Shown here piece by piece: positions 8,165 to 18,476 of a stretch of DNA of 64,000 nt. This DNA comes from Chloracidobacterium sp. GTDB lineage: Bacteria > Acidobacteriota > Blastocatellia > Pyrinomonadales > Pyrinomonadaceae. A program made the translations under genes and the position numbers. How positions within the stretch are numbered: position 1 is the stretch's first letter; the number at the start of each line of letters is the position of its first letter. The notes under the pieces were generated by a model. It made no database searches, was not told where the DNA came from, and saw nothing but the letters and a program-made list of their open reading frames with translations. The stretch spans positions 62,001 through 126,000 of the forward strand of contig JADJWM010000007.1 of the NCBI GenBank assembly GCA_016716365.1. Direction: 5' to 3'.

Positions 8165-9135
8165 TGAACGCATCTTTTCCCAGGCGTCGTTTGATCCGGC
8201 GTCAATCCGAGAAAATTAGCCAAAGCGTCGATCGGTTTCGCGAGCCGATCCAAGCCCTCCGCTTGGAGTCCTCCGAGCGCTGATTGCCCGGCTTTTTTCT
8301 GTTCGATCTCGTGCGAACGGTTGGACCGTCATCGCGCCCACTGACGGACTTAAAGGGCGAAGTGTCTTCGAGCGCATTGCCCGTCAGTGATGCGCGCGAT
8401 GTCGTCCCGGTAAAATGGATAAGGCCCCCGCGCTGAGACGGTTCGAAACCTGAAAGTTCTGATCCCTTAAGCGAGCGATTCGAGAGGTTTTGCCGGGCTC
8501 CAAACCGCGAGGTTTCAGTGGTGATCCCGCGGCAACACCTTCGCCGGCTATTTTCTAGTTTATTTGCTGAAAACTGAGCATTCCCAAGGGCTGACGGAGG
8601 CCCGTGTTCACCCCACTATCCAGGATCACACCCCAGATCCGCCGAATCCCGTTCGCCGTTCCTGCAAAAGGATCGAGTTTATTGTGACTAACCGCGGAAA
8701 TCTTCGCATCAAATCACAGCGAGGGTCCCACTAAGCTCAGTAATACATCGCATTTCGAAGCATTTTTCCCGAAACCACGAGACCCAAGACTGAGGCACAA
8801 CTGTTGCCTCATTGATATTGGTATGACTCATCGGGCGCCGGAGGATCTTTGGGGTTCTGTTGTTCGCGGCCGCTGCTCTTGGACTTGGCCCGTAACGGGT
8901 GAATTTAGGAGTTGGGACGGTCTGACGGCCCTAAATGGATCAGGTCGGGACAAACCTGGAAGAACAAAGGGTTTGGTAGGCCCGGCCTTCCGAAGTCAGC
9001 ACCCGATCTCAGGCCAGATCGAGGGTGGGGGGCGGAATAGGTTACCGCGAGGTCGTTTTCGCAAAAGGAGCGCCGTGCGGCGGTACTCACCGAAATGGAC
9101 GGCTGAAACGGATCGTATGGTATCGGGATGGAGAA
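8165..9135. other. Long gene-poor stretch before the acetyl-CoA synthetase gene
   Basis: About 970 bp with no convincing coding sequence on either strand. Short hairpins exist (for example CCAAGCCCTCCGCTTGG near 8252). The codon pattern of the open frames here is unlike neighbouring genes. It could hold a degraded gene, a long leader, or an unrecognised RNA. The upstream in-frame extension of the acetyl-CoA synthetase into this stretch (from 9025) is low-complexity and not conserved-looking. Confidence 0.4.
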
Positions 9136-10890
9136 ATGTCTTCAGAAGCGATCAAGAAAATGAGTCTAGGACCTGAACCGAACCTCGTTGACTACGATAA
9201 CGCTTACCGCGAGTTTACATGGGGTTGGGCGCGGGATCAGCTTGATGGGCTGCCGGGCGGAGGGCTGAATATCGCTCATGAAGCAGTAGATCGGCATGCT
9301 CTCGGGAATCGGGCGAAGCATGTTGCAATGCGTTTCCTGAACAAGAACGGCGAGCCGACCGAGCATACTTTCGAAGACCTTCGAGATAAGACCAATAAGT
9401 TTGCAAACTTACTGAGGGCTCTCGGTGTTGTAAAAGGCGAACGTGTATTCGCACTTGCGGGCCGAATTCCTGAACTTTACATTGCTGCCCTTGGGACGTT
9501 GAAGAATCAATGCGTTTTCTGCCCCCTTTTTTCCGCCTTCGGTCCAGACCCGATAAAGATGCGGGCGAACATCGGAGGAGCGAAAGTACTTCTGACTACC
9601 ACACAGCTCTACGAACGAAAGGTCGCGCAGATACGAAATTCTCTTCCACTTCTCAAACACGTTCTCCTCATCGGAGAGAATGGCGAGAAAACGAATGTGC
9701 CCGGTACCCTCGATCTGTACGAATTGATGGAAACGGCGGGGCTCGAATTTTCGATCGGGACGACCGATGAGGAGGATGTCGCATTGCTGCATTTCACGAG
9801 TGGCACCACCGGCATTCCGAAGGGTGCCGTTCACGTCCATCAAGCGGTGATCGCGCATCATGTGACTGGCAAGCTTGCCCTGGACCTTCACCCGGAGGAT
9901 GTGTTTTGGTGCACGGCCGACCCGGGTTGGGTGACCGGAACTTCGTACGGGATCATTGCTCCTCTTACGAACGGCGTCACCAGCATCATCGATGAAGCCG
10001 AATTCGACGCCGAACGTTGGTATCGGACGCTTCAGGACGAAAAGGTGTCGGTTTGGTACACGGCCCCGACCGCCATCCGGATGCTGATGAAAGCAGGGGA
10101 CGAGATCATCAAAAAGTATGATCTGTCCAACCTGCGGTTCATGGCCAGCGTTGGAGAACCACTTAACCCCGAAGCTGTAGTTTGGAGTGAAAAAGTTTTC
10201 GGCATTCCTTTTCATGACAATTGGTGGCAGACCGAAACCGGAGGCATCATGATCGCGAATTTTGCCTCAATGAAGGTCAAACCCGGTTCGATGGGGAAGC
10301 CCCTGCCTGGAATTACGGCTACGATCGTCCGCAACGATGAAGACCGGATCATAGAAGAAATAAAGGAGCCGAATGTCCAGGGCGAACTCGCCCTCCGGGC
10401 GGACTTTCCCTCCCTTTTTCGAGGATATCTCAACGAACCCGAACGATATAACAACTGTTTCAGATCGGGTTTCTATTTGACCGGCGATCTGGCAAAACGC
10501 GATGCCGATGGCTATTACTGGTTTGTCGGACGAAAGGACGATGTCATTAAGACCTCCGGCCACCTGATCGGCCCATTTGAAGTCGAGAGTATCTTGTTGG
10601 AGCACAAGGCGGTCGCGGAAGCCGGCGTGATCGGAAAACCTGATCCGATCGCGATGGAGGTCGTGAAAGCATTTGTTTCGCTCAAAGGCGGTTTCGAGCC
10701 GTCCGAAGAGCTTCGCCGTGAGCTGCTTGGACATGCCCGAAAGCGACTCGGGGCCGTCGTGGCACCGAAGGAGATCGAATTCTTACCCTCGCTGCCGAGA
10801 ACTAGGAGTGGAAAGATCATGAGGCGGTTGCTGAAGGCACGGGAACTCGGGCTCCCGGAAGGAGACGTGTCCACCCTGGAGGCGTGCTGA
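9136..10890 (+). CDS. acsA: Acetyl-CoA synthetase (AcsA-type, AMP-forming)
   Basis: A 584-residue acyl-activating enzyme that makes acetyl-CoA from acetate, ATP and CoA. The AMP-binding core LLHFTSGTTGIPKGAVHVH, the motif WWQTETGG, the YLTGDLA aspartate and the C-terminal GRKDDVIKTSGHLIGPFEVES hinge are present, and the acetylatable lysine motif PRTRSGKIMRR ends the protein. Length and pattern fit the shorter Bacillus-type AcsA better than the 650-residue Acs. The start at 9136 (MSSEAIKK) is chosen because homology-like sequence begins soon after it; MSLGPEP at 9160 is an alternative. The downstream genes include a 2-oxoacid dehydrogenase, another acetyl-CoA source, though a shared transcript is not shown. 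Confidence 0.9.
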   Translation: MSSEAIKKMSLGPEPNLVDYDNAYREFTWGWARDQLDGLPGGGLNIAHEAVDRHALGNRAKHVAMRFLNKNGEPTEHTFEDLRDKTNKFANLLRALGVVKGERVFALAGRIPELYIAALGTLKNQCVFCPLFSAFGPDPIKMRANIGGAKVLLTTTQLYERKVAQIRNSLPLLKHVLLIGENGEKTNVPGTLDLYELMETAGLEFSIGTTDEEDVALLHFTSGTTGIPKGAVHVHQAVIAHHVTGKLALDLHPEDVFWCTADPGWVTGTSYGIIAPLTNGVTSIIDEAEFDAERWYRTLQDEKVSVWYTAPTAIRMLMKAGDEIIKKYDLSNLRFMASVGEPLNPEAVVWSEKVFGIPFHDNWWQTETGGIMIANFASMKVKPGSMGKPLPGITATIVRNDEDRIIEEIKEPNVQGELALRADFPSLFRGYLNEPERYNNCFRSGFYLTGDLAKRDADGYYWFVGRKDDVIKTSGHLIGPFEVESILLEHKAVAEAGVIGKPDPIAMEVVKAFVSLKGGFEPSEELRRELLGHARKRLGAVVAPKEIEFLPSLPRTRSGKIMRRLLKARELGLPEGDVSTLEAC

Positions 10891-10918
10891 GCACTTAGCG
10901 TGTGTGGATCGAACGGTG

Positions 10919-11848
10919 ATGTCAACTGTAAACAAGTTCAATGCAAAGGTCGCGGAGAAGCTGGACGAGGTCGCACATATCCTCGAAACTCAACACGCGA
11001 ATCCTTTTCGGGTTGGTGCATACAGGCGAGCTGCCGAAACCGTCCGCGAGACCGAAAGGTCGCTGGCAGATATTGTAAGCGATCAGGGGATCGCGGGCTT
11101 GGATAATTTGCCAGGAATTGGAAACACGCTGGCTCGATTGCTTTTCCAATTGGTCACAACCGGAGCATTACCGATGCTGGAGCGCCTGCGGGGTACGGTC
11201 GACCCGGTTTCAGTCCTGACCACAATTCCGGGTATAGGAAAAAAATATGCCGAGACACTTCACAGCGAACTTGGGATCGATTCACTCGAGGAACTAGAGG
11301 TTGCGGCCTACGATGGACGTCTGGCCAAAATCGGTCTCGGGGCAAAGCGTATCTCCGGAATAAGGGACTCACTATTCGCCCGACTGGGTAGGATTCGAGG
11401 CGGCTCTTCGGATGGGTTTTCTTATCAACCTTCGGTCGCGGAGATCCTCGACGTAGATCGAGAGTATCGCGAGAAGGCCGCTGCAGAAATCCTGGAGAAG
11501 ATCGCCCCCAGACGACATAACCCGGAACGGCGTGCCTGGCTCCCGATCCTTCATACGACTCGCGGTAAACACAACTTCACGGCACTCTTTTCCAATACCG
11601 CTCGGGCACATGAGCTCCATAAAACCGAGTCTTGGGTGGTTATCTACTTCGAGACCGATCATTCACATCGACAATATACGGTGGTAACCGGCGGCGTAGG
11701 CGATCTGGCCGGAAGGCGGATCGTCCGAGGACGTGAACGGGAATGCGGGGCCTATTACTCGACCAGTGTGGGGAAACTTTCTAACAGGAACGCCAAACGC
11801 TCCGTTAGAAGGGATGGACGTCTAGAGAATCTCTATGACGAAAAATAG
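10919..11848 (+). CDS. Helix-hairpin-helix protein with a PolX-like N-terminus but no polymerase domain
   Basis: A 309-residue protein. Its first about 150 residues match the 8-kDa/fingers part of family-X DNA polymerases: NPFRVGAYRRAAETVRE, then two HhH motifs LPGIGNTLA and IPGIGKKYA. The nucleotidyl-transfer palm and the PHP nuclease of bacterial PolX are absent. Instead a second domain of about 110 residues follows (WLPILHTTRGKHNFTALFSN, WVVIYFETD, GRRIVRGRERECGAYY), which I do not recognise. A DNA-binding or DNA-end-recognition role is inferred. It follows acsA by 28 bp, possibly in the same transcript. Confidence 0.65.
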   Translation: MSTVNKFNAKVAEKLDEVAHILETQHANPFRVGAYRRAAETVRETERSLADIVSDQGIAGLDNLPGIGNTLARLLFQLVTTGALPMLERLRGTVDPVSVLTTIPGIGKKYAETLHSELGIDSLEELEVAAYDGRLAKIGLGAKRISGIRDSLFARLGRIRGGSSDGFSYQPSVAEILDVDREYREKAAAEILEKIAPRRHNPERRAWLPILHTTRGKHNFTALFSNTARAHELHKTESWVVIYFETDHSHRQYTVVTGGVGDLAGRRIVRGRERECGAYYSTSVGKLSNRNAKRSVRRDGRLENLYDEK

Positions 11849-11887
11849 GAGATGCTCGCTCGGGTATAGAGAGAGAGCAGAAATGCA

Positions 11888-14800
11888 ATGAGAGAGAAGA
11901 ATTTTATATTAGGTGCTGTATCGTATCTCCTTATTTTGTTGTTATTAACCCAGGCAAATCTACAGATCGTACGTGCCGGACATCCTGATCCTGTTCGAAA
12001 AGAACTGAACGACGAAAAGACAGAGAATGAGATCTTTTCCGAGGCCGATCCGGTCGTGCAACAAGGAGTCCTGGACGGGGCGACGAAAAACTTTCTAAAA
12101 GGATTATCGGGAACCCGCTTTGAGGTCGCGATGACGATTGTCCAAACGGTTGAACGGACGGGCGGGAAAGTCGTCGCGGTGGGTTCCTGGATCAGCGGGA
12201 AAGGTTATGCAGATCCGATTCTTGGTGGAACTTCAGATCACGATCTGCGGGTCATCTTCGAAGGCAGCGAACCACTTGCCAAAGCGAAATACAATCAGGT
12301 AAGACGCGAGATCATTGATCAGATCAATAAGAGGTTCGGCCGTGATGCGTCGAGAGTCCTGAGAACCGTAAACCTGTATCCGCCTGAAGTTTTTTTGGAA
12401 GGCATAGACGATGCCGAAAAGGCCATTCAAAAATTGATGCAGGAAGGGATTGATCCAAATTTGGGAGATGCCATTACCGATGGGTTATGGGGTAAGGGCG
12501 CAAAGGCTTTTCGCGATGCTTATGAGGCAAAAGCGGGCCGGGTTATATGGAAAGAAGGCAATACGATCCGGTCCGGATTTGCCGATCTTCTGCCAACTTT
12601 TGGCGAGAAGGCAGGAATCTACACGATCGAAGGCGCCGGCAATACGGCGCGACAGGTTGCCGATAAGATCGATGACGCATTGAGAGCGGGCGACGCGAGG
12701 GTTTTTCAAAAGCAACTTGGCAGACTGCGAGATACCTTAAAAAAAGGGCGAGATCTGAGCAAAGTCAGCCAGGCCAGCTATCTTGATGATCTGGTCAAAC
12801 ATCTAGACGATTGCTGCAAAGGTGATCTGAAGAAGCTGGCCGCGGAGGTCAACAATCCAGCCTTTAGGCTAAACCTTGCCGGTGGTCTGCGAAGGGCTAG
12901 GTTTGAAGCCGGACTGCTCTTGCACTACGCGGCCGAGACAAATCCGCAAAATATCCAGATCATCCGAGAAATGCTTCAGGGTACGAAATGGGCACGAGTG
13001 AGCGAAGCATTCATGAATTACGCGGGAAAAGTCGCGGAGATCGGCGGAAAACTCCGCCTCGACCTGGCGCTTAAGGGATTTTTCGCTGTTCTAATTGCCT
13101 ATCAGGTCTATGACTATTACAAAAAATTTACCCAGGCAGATATTGAAGGGATCCTAAAGAACGCACTACTGGACGCGACGTTTCTTGTTTCACCGGCTTT
13201 CGTCATCGGTTTTGTGCCCTTGATACTGAAGGCGATCATGGACGATGCGGTCGATTACGGCTACGCATTGATAACGGCCCAGCAGGATTGTCAGGATCTG
13301 ATCGCAGGGATCTATGAAGTAAAGGGGCGCGAATCACTTGACGTGAACCAGCGCGCTGAACGAAGCGTGGACCAATTGGCGACAGAGTACACCGAAGAGT
13401 CGAAAGTGTTGGCGATCGTAGCGCTACATGCGCGGAATGCCACCATTCGCAATGGGAAGGAAGACCCGAAAGCCGAAAAAATGCTCTACGACCGGTGCAG
13501 TAAAGAAATAGTGGATCGCTGGCGATGGCGGCGGATCGAGTTGATCGGCGATGCAGTTGAAATTTTGAAAAGGATCGAGAGCGATTTCAACGCGGCTAAT
13601 TTGATCGGCACAGCGACGCCGGAAGAATTCTGGATCCTTCCGGGGGCAACGGGCACGGTCAGTGTCAATGCCGCATTTGAAGGAGATACCGCCGGCATCC
13701 GGCAGAAACTCGCAGATCTTGAAAAGAAACTGAAGCCGCTCGGCGGCAAGGAAAATCTCGTCGGCATTTCGATAGATCAACGCTACCGGTGGATGCCCTA
13801 CAATTTGACGGATGAGGTCCTCACGTCTCCCGACGGCCCCATCTTCGACGCTCAGAAGGCCTCGCGGCAATTTACCTTTGAAGGTGAGAATATCGAGAAT
13901 CTACGGCTCGAGTACGAATTCGAGATCAAGATCCAAACAGTCGTTGACGACGTCCTGAGCGTTCAGCAGGAACTCGAACGAACCTTTGTTAAGACGACGT
14001 CTTTTAATATCAGAGTAAATAAGCCGACGGGCGTGGTCGAGATCATCGCTCCGTCGCGGACGGAGGCGGAAATGACTTGTACTCTGACGGCGAGTTTGGA
14101 CGAGAATTTACGAAAATTACCGGAATACAGCCTCGTTTGGCACGATCTGACCGAAGGGACCGCACCGCACAGCGGGAACTCCTATTCCTTCACCCCGAAA
14201 GACGCGGGCGACAGGTCCGTTTTGCTTGAAGTCTATGCCAAGTTGAATGGCGTAGTTACAAAGGTGGCGCAAGCCGAGAAAATGATCTCGATAAAGCCAA
14301 AAGTGTCGGAACCGAAACCGACAGCAAGCCCCTCGCCTGTTACCGAGCCCGAAACTCCTCCGTCCAAACTAATGTTTGGAGGTATTGCCTCAGATATCTG
14401 GGAGACGTTCATCGACGAAAAGGGCTTTCGAATGAAGCGACAGACCGCGAAATCGAAAGGTACGGGAGAGTGTAAATGGGAAGCCTGGGTAGATGCAGAA
14501 ATATGGGGAAGGTTCGATCCGTCGTTTGCTCCGGAAACGCCGGCAGAAATAGCTGCAGAGATAAAGAGTTTCACAGATCTTTCCGAGGCGTGGGGCAAGA
14601 AGGCCGAGACCCGGGCCTATGCAATCGGCGACTTTAAGGGCCAGTTTGCGGACACGTCGGTCCGCTTCAGGGGCGGAGGATGGGCACCCGACGCCGGATA
14701 CAGAGGCGACAGCATCAGCGCCGAGGGTCGCGGATGGCTCATCTTGGGACGCCGAGCGATCGAGGTCGGCTACAATATCGGCGGCGGCGGATGCTGGGAA

Positions 14801-17800
14801 AATTCCGATCAAGCATTTCTTGAGATACAGGCAAATGCCGCTCAAGCGGAAGCAAAGGCCATTGTAAATTCTCTGACATTGACCGGTTTGTTCTCGAAAA
14901 CCGCATATAAAGGACCCAAACTGGATGGCTCCGACATGCCCCGAGTTGTTCTTTCGCCAGCCGTTCTCGGAAAAGTGAAGGTCGGAGAGACGGTCAACGT
15001 TCATGTGAGGGTAGAAAATGCGAAAGCGGATGACGGCCCGTTTCAATACAATTGGCTCGGAGAGTTCGACGGGAAACCGGAAACATCCAAAGACAAAACA
15101 TCTGTCGTGATCAGGCCTACCAAACCCGGCCAACAAACACTTTCAGTCAGTGTCGGCGGTTCAAAGTTTTTCGTGGGGTCGGCCTCGCTGACCTACGAGG
15201 TCGCGGCACTTAAAGCCGAGATCAAACAGACCTCGCCGCTGACAGGAAAGGTGCTGGTCGGCGTGCCGGTGTCTTTCTCCGCCGAACTTCTTTCCGAAGG
15301 TAGCCCGGTGAAAGGAAATTATATTTATCGCTTCCAACCCTCGCCCGCGGTCACATTCGATGTGAACGAATCGGCACAAAAACAAACGAAGGCGACCTTT
15401 TCCCGGCCAGGAGTCGAGAAGATCTGGGTGCAGGTTCTGGAAAGAAGAGGTGACGTCCTTGAGACGGTCGCCGAATCGGAGCAGATCGAGATCGAGATCG
15501 CGGTGCCCGAACTAGCGATCAATTTCGATCAAGAAAAGCCACTGGTCGGGAAACCGGTCAAAGCAAGGGTAGAAACCGTTCCAGGCGATCTGAAGGAAAT
15601 CGACTTTCGGTGGGAGATCTCTGCGAACGCAAAGCTGACCCTTGAATCGCCCGACTCAAAGGAGATCACGTTCGTTCCGCAGGACGGAAAACCAGTAACG
15701 GTCAAGGTCTCTGCTCGTGTTCCCGTCACCGGCGACGATCTGGGAATGAAGGAAGCGACGATCATGGTACAGAGCTTCGACGTTAGAGTTGATGTCCTGG
15801 GAACCCGGGGTGAGAAACCGAAGGTCTGGAAGGAAGGTGTCGGGCTTGTACCACTGGATTCGGGAATCGCTGTCTTTCAGAATGTTGGCCTCAAGGCGCT
15901 TGTCACGCCTGCGGCGGACGATCTGCGTTACAGATGGACGCTAAATGAAGATTCACACTTCGTCGGCGGCAACAGCTCTTCGGAGATCACCGTCAATCGA
16001 AGTCAAACAGGCACCTGCGAGGCGAGCGTGGTGATCACAAATAAGGACGGAGTCGAACTCGGCCGCGGCAGCGGAACGTTCAACGTCAGCGTATCGCAGA
16101 ACGAATTGGACAATGCTTCGCGATCGGCAGAATCAGCGAAAAAACTTAGCGAAGCAAAAGGACTGATCGGAAGAGGCTTGCTCGACCAAGCGATCGCCGT
16201 GCTAGACGAAGCCGTCAAGCTCGATCCCCAGAACGCGGAAGCCGCCGCGCTCCTATCAAAAACAAAGAACGACTCGGCAACCATCAAGAGGTTAATGCCG
16301 CTAATCAAACAAACGGCCGAAAATGCATCGGCGGGCAAGGGTGAGGTGGAGAATGCGATAAGGAACGTGGATCAGATACTGGAAATACAGCCTGGCAATA
16401 TTGATGCACAAAGATACCGCACAACCCTAACCGAACGCCTCAAACGTGCGGATAACACTGCGATCGTCAGTCAAGCGATAAAGAATGGTGAGACGCTTCA
16501 TACGCAAAGAAAATATGGTGAAGCGATACGCGAGTTCGACCGGGCGATCGGGCTCGAGCCGGCAAACGTCGAAGCGCTTCGACTCCGCGGCCGTTCAAAG
16601 CGAGAAAACGGTGATCTGAAAGGTGCACTTGCCGATCTCAACAAGGCACTGGAGATCGAACCGAACAACAGCCGTGCGCTGCTCGGGCGCGGATTGACAC
16701 GCGAGAAATTGGGCGACACCAAAGGAGCACTTGACGATTACAACCGCGGCATTTCGCTCGAGCCAACAAATCCGAGCGGCTATTCTTATCGCGGCCGACT
16801 GAAGATAGACCTGAAAGATCACAAAGGCGCCATCGCCGATCTTGACAGGCTGATCTCGCTCGATCCGAAGAATGTTTCTGGGTTCGTGAACCGCGGCCTT
16901 GCAAAGGACCGGTCCGGCGACCCGAAGGCCGCGATCATCGATTACAACGAAGCGATCAAACTCGATCCCAACCACAGTCTGAGTTATAACAACCGGGGTT
17001 CATCAAAAGAAAAACTAGGAGATCTTAAGGGAGCGCTTGCCGATTATGAAAGGGCGGTGCAACTCGATCCTTCCAGTGAACTGGCCAAAAAGAATCTGGC
17101 TAGATTAAAAGCGAAAATGGAAGGCGAAGAAATACCGCCGGAAAAGAAAGGCGAGACGGGCTTTCTCGACATCAGCGGGACGCGATGGAATTGGTATGAC
17201 CCGAATGCCGACGCCACCTACAGCATCGAGGGCGACTCGATCGTCATTCGCGCTCCAAAAGGAAATGACCTTTGGGTGCCGACAAACTTCGACGCGCCGC
17301 GATTAACCAAACAGGTAACGGGCGACTTTGTTCTACAAGCTCGGCTGCAGGGTAATTGGCGCGAAAACTACAACGGATCGGGCTTGGTCGTCCACGCTGG
17401 ACGAAGCAGTGTCATCCGGCTTGACCGAGGCATTTATGGTGCCCCGACGAGCGACAATCATGTGGCGATCTTCGGCTTTTCGAACGGAAGAGAGACCGGT
17501 CGGGGACATCTGGTTCTCCAAAACACTGATCTTTATCTCCGGCTTGTTAGGAAGGGCAGCGAATTTACCGGTTTTGCCAGCACGGACGGCATCAACTGGC
17601 AGAAAGTCGGTACGGTAACGGCTAGTTTCCCCTCGACGGTCGATGCCGGGCTGGTATTGATCAACGAATACAATTCAAGCATTTTCCAGACCAGGTTTTC
17701 CGAATTTAAGTTAATGAAGGCGACGGACGAGATATCGCCGAAGGGTGTCGAGAAGGAGGTTCTAAGCGTCGGCAACATCGACTCCGTGTCTAACGGACCG

Positions 17801-18406
17801 ACCGCACCGACAACATTCACGGTTCCCGGTCCATACAGGGTCACGTTTATTCAAACCTACCATTGGAACAACGGACGAGGTGCCCGCCCCGGGACGATAG
17901 GTTTGCGGAGCGCCGACGGAAAGGTGTTCGGGCCGTGGCCGGTCTCGACGAAGTTGGGGCAAGGCGGCGTCCCCAACGCATATTGGGAGGTCAGTCCGAA
18001 TATCGTGATCCCGGCCGGGACCTATACCATCGTTGATTCCGAACCAGCAACCTGGTCGCAGAATGCAAGGAGCGGCGGCCGGGGAATGGCTGTGATCAAA
18101 GGAATTCCAGTAAGCGGGACAACGGAAACGCCTGTAGAAAGAATGCGGATCACGGTAACCTATGTGAATTCTTCAAAGCAAGACATACATATGTTCGCGA
18201 CCGGCGAAAACTTCTCGCCCGAGAACAGACTTGTCCCCGGCGGCAGCCGAAGAGCGTCCGGCGAGGGTCCGAAGTTTTCGCAAATCACAGTTATTGCCGG
18301 AGTCAACGGCAAGGTGGTGGACCGCTTAACCTTTGATGTAACGCCTGACGCCAAGTATCAGGTTACGTTCGGGAGCAACAATAAGCTGACTTTCAAACGG
18401 CTGTAG
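11888..18406 (+). CDS. Giant secreted mosaic protein: nucleotidyltransferase-like motif, Ig-like, TPR and DUF1349-like domains
   Basis: A 2172-residue protein with a signal peptide (residues about 4-22 hydrophobic, cleavage near VRA). Order of parts: residues 98-127 carry VGSWISGKGYAD and TSDHDLRVIF, the GS...SDxDL pattern of pol-beta-fold nucleotidyltransferases; a helical region with two hydrophobic segments (about 395-415 and 427-455); an Ig/PKD-like domain (about 712-815) and a Pro/Thr linker; an unknown domain with SVRFRGGGW and GYNIGGGGCW (about 827-1000); three or more Ig-like domains (1018-1405); about seven TPRs (1415-1748, for example GDLKGALADLNKALEIEPNN); a concanavalin-like DUF1349-type domain (1758-1945); and two C-terminal beta domains. 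It has no clear family assignment as a whole. An export-linked adhesive or enzymatic role is inferred. Confidence 0.75.
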   Translation: MREKNFILGAVSYLLILLLLTQANLQIVRAGHPDPVRKELNDEKTENEIFSEADPVVQQGVLDGATKNFLKGLSGTRFEVAMTIVQTVERTGGKVVAVGSWISGKGYADPILGGTSDHDLRVIFEGSEPLAKAKYNQVRREIIDQINKRFGRDASRVLRTVNLYPPEVFLEGIDDAEKAIQKLMQEGIDPNLGDAITDGLWGKGAKAFRDAYEAKAGRVIWKEGNTIRSGFADLLPTFGEKAGIYTIEGAGNTARQVADKIDDALRAGDARVFQKQLGRLRDTLKKGRDLSKVSQASYLDDLVKHLDDCCKGDLKKLAAEVNNPAFRLNLAGGLRRARFEAGLLLHYAAETNPQNIQIIREMLQGTKWARVSEAFMNYAGKVAEIGGKLRLDLALKGFFAVLIAYQVYDYYKKFTQADIEGILKNALLDATFLVSPAFVIGFVPLILKAIMDDAVDYGYALITAQQDCQDLIAGIYEVKGRESLDVNQRAERSVDQLATEYTEESKVLAIVALHARNATIRNGKEDPKAEKMLYDRCSKEIVDRWRWRRIELIGDAVEILKRIESDFNAANLIGTATPEEFWILPGATGTVSVNAAFEGDTAGIRQKLADLEKKLKPLGGKENLVGISIDQRYRWMPYNLTDEVLTSPDGPIFDAQKASRQFTFEGENIENLRLEYEFEIKIQTVVDDVLSVQQELERTFVKTTSFNIRVNKPTGVVEIIAPSRTEAEMTCTLTASLDENLRKLPEYSLVWHDLTEGTAPHSGNSYSFTPKDAGDRSVLLEVYAKLNGVVTKVAQAEKMISIKPKVSEPKPTASPSPVTEPETPPSKLMFGGIASDIWETFIDEKGFRMKRQTAKSKGTGECKWEAWVDAEIWGRFDPSFAPETPAEIAAEIKSFTDLSEAWGKKAETRAYAIGDFKGQFADTSVRFRGGGWAPDAGYRGDSISAEGRGWLILGRRAIEVGYNIGGGGCWENSDQAFLEIQANAAQAEAKAIVNSLTLTGLFSKTAYKGPKLDGSDMPRVVLSPAVLGKVKVGETVNVHVRVENAKADDGPFQYNWLGEFDGKPETSKDKTSVVIRPTKPGQQTLSVSVGGSKFFVGSASLTYEVAALKAEIKQTSPLTGKVLVGVPVSFSAELLSEGSPVKGNYIYRFQPSPAVTFDVNESAQKQTKATFSRPGVEKIWVQVLERRGDVLETVAESEQIEIEIAVPELAINFDQEKPLVGKPVKARVETVPGDLKEIDFRWEISANAKLTLESPDSKEITFVPQDGKPVTVKVSARVPVTGDDLGMKEATIMVQSFDVRVDVLGTRGEKPKVWKEGVGLVPLDSGIAVFQNVGLKALVTPAADDLRYRWTLNEDSHFVGGNSSSEITVNRSQTGTCEASVVITNKDGVELGRGSGTFNVSVSQNELDNASRSAESAKKLSEAKGLIGRGLLDQAIAVLDEAVKLDPQNAEAAALLSKTKNDSATIKRLMPLIKQTAENASAGKGEVENAIRNVDQILEIQPGNIDAQRYRTTLTERLKRADNTAIVSQAIKNGETLHTQRKYGEAIREFDRAIGLEPANVEALRLRGRSKRENGDLKGALADLNKALEIEPNNSRALLGRGLTREKLGDTKGALDDYNRGISLEPTNPSGYSYRGRLKIDLKDHKGAIADLDRLISLDPKNVSGFVNRGLAKDRSGDPKAAIIDYNEAIKLDPNHSLSYNNRGSSKEKLGDLKGALADYERAVQLDPSSELAKKNLARLKAKMEGEEIPPEKKGETGFLDISGTRWNWYDPNADATYSIEGDSIVIRAPKGNDLWVPTNFDAPRLTKQVTGDFVLQARLQGNWRENYNGSGLVVHAGRSSVIRLDRGIYGAPTSDNHVAIFGFSNGRETGRGHLVLQNTDLYLRLVRKGSEFTGFASTDGINWQKVGTVTASFPSTVDAGLVLINEYNSSIFQTRFSEFKLMKATDEISPKGVEKEVLSVGNIDSVSNGPTAPTTFTVPGPYRVTFIQTYHWNNGRGARPGTIGLRSADGKVFGPWPVSTKLGQGGVPNAYWEVSPNIVIPAGTYTIVDSEPATWSQNARSGGRGMAVIKGIPVSGTTETPVERMRITVTYVNSSKQDIHMFATGENFSPENRLVPGGSRRASGEGPKFSQITVIAGVNGKVVDRLTFDVTPDAKYQVTFGSNNKLTFKRL

Positions 18407-18476
18407 GTTCTGCGGATCGTCGGACCAAGACGAACCTGTCAGCTCAGCTCAAGTCTGAAAGCAAGGAGACCTATGG

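Noticed and set aside
9025..9135. Upstream extension of acetyl-CoA synthetase
   Set aside because: The added residues are Gly/Arg-rich and unlike the family; the start at 9136 or 9160 fits the usual length.
8823..9176. 117-codon plus-strand frame in the gene-poor stretch
   Set aside because: Gly/Arg/Trp-rich composition, no ribosome binding site and overlap with the acsA start.
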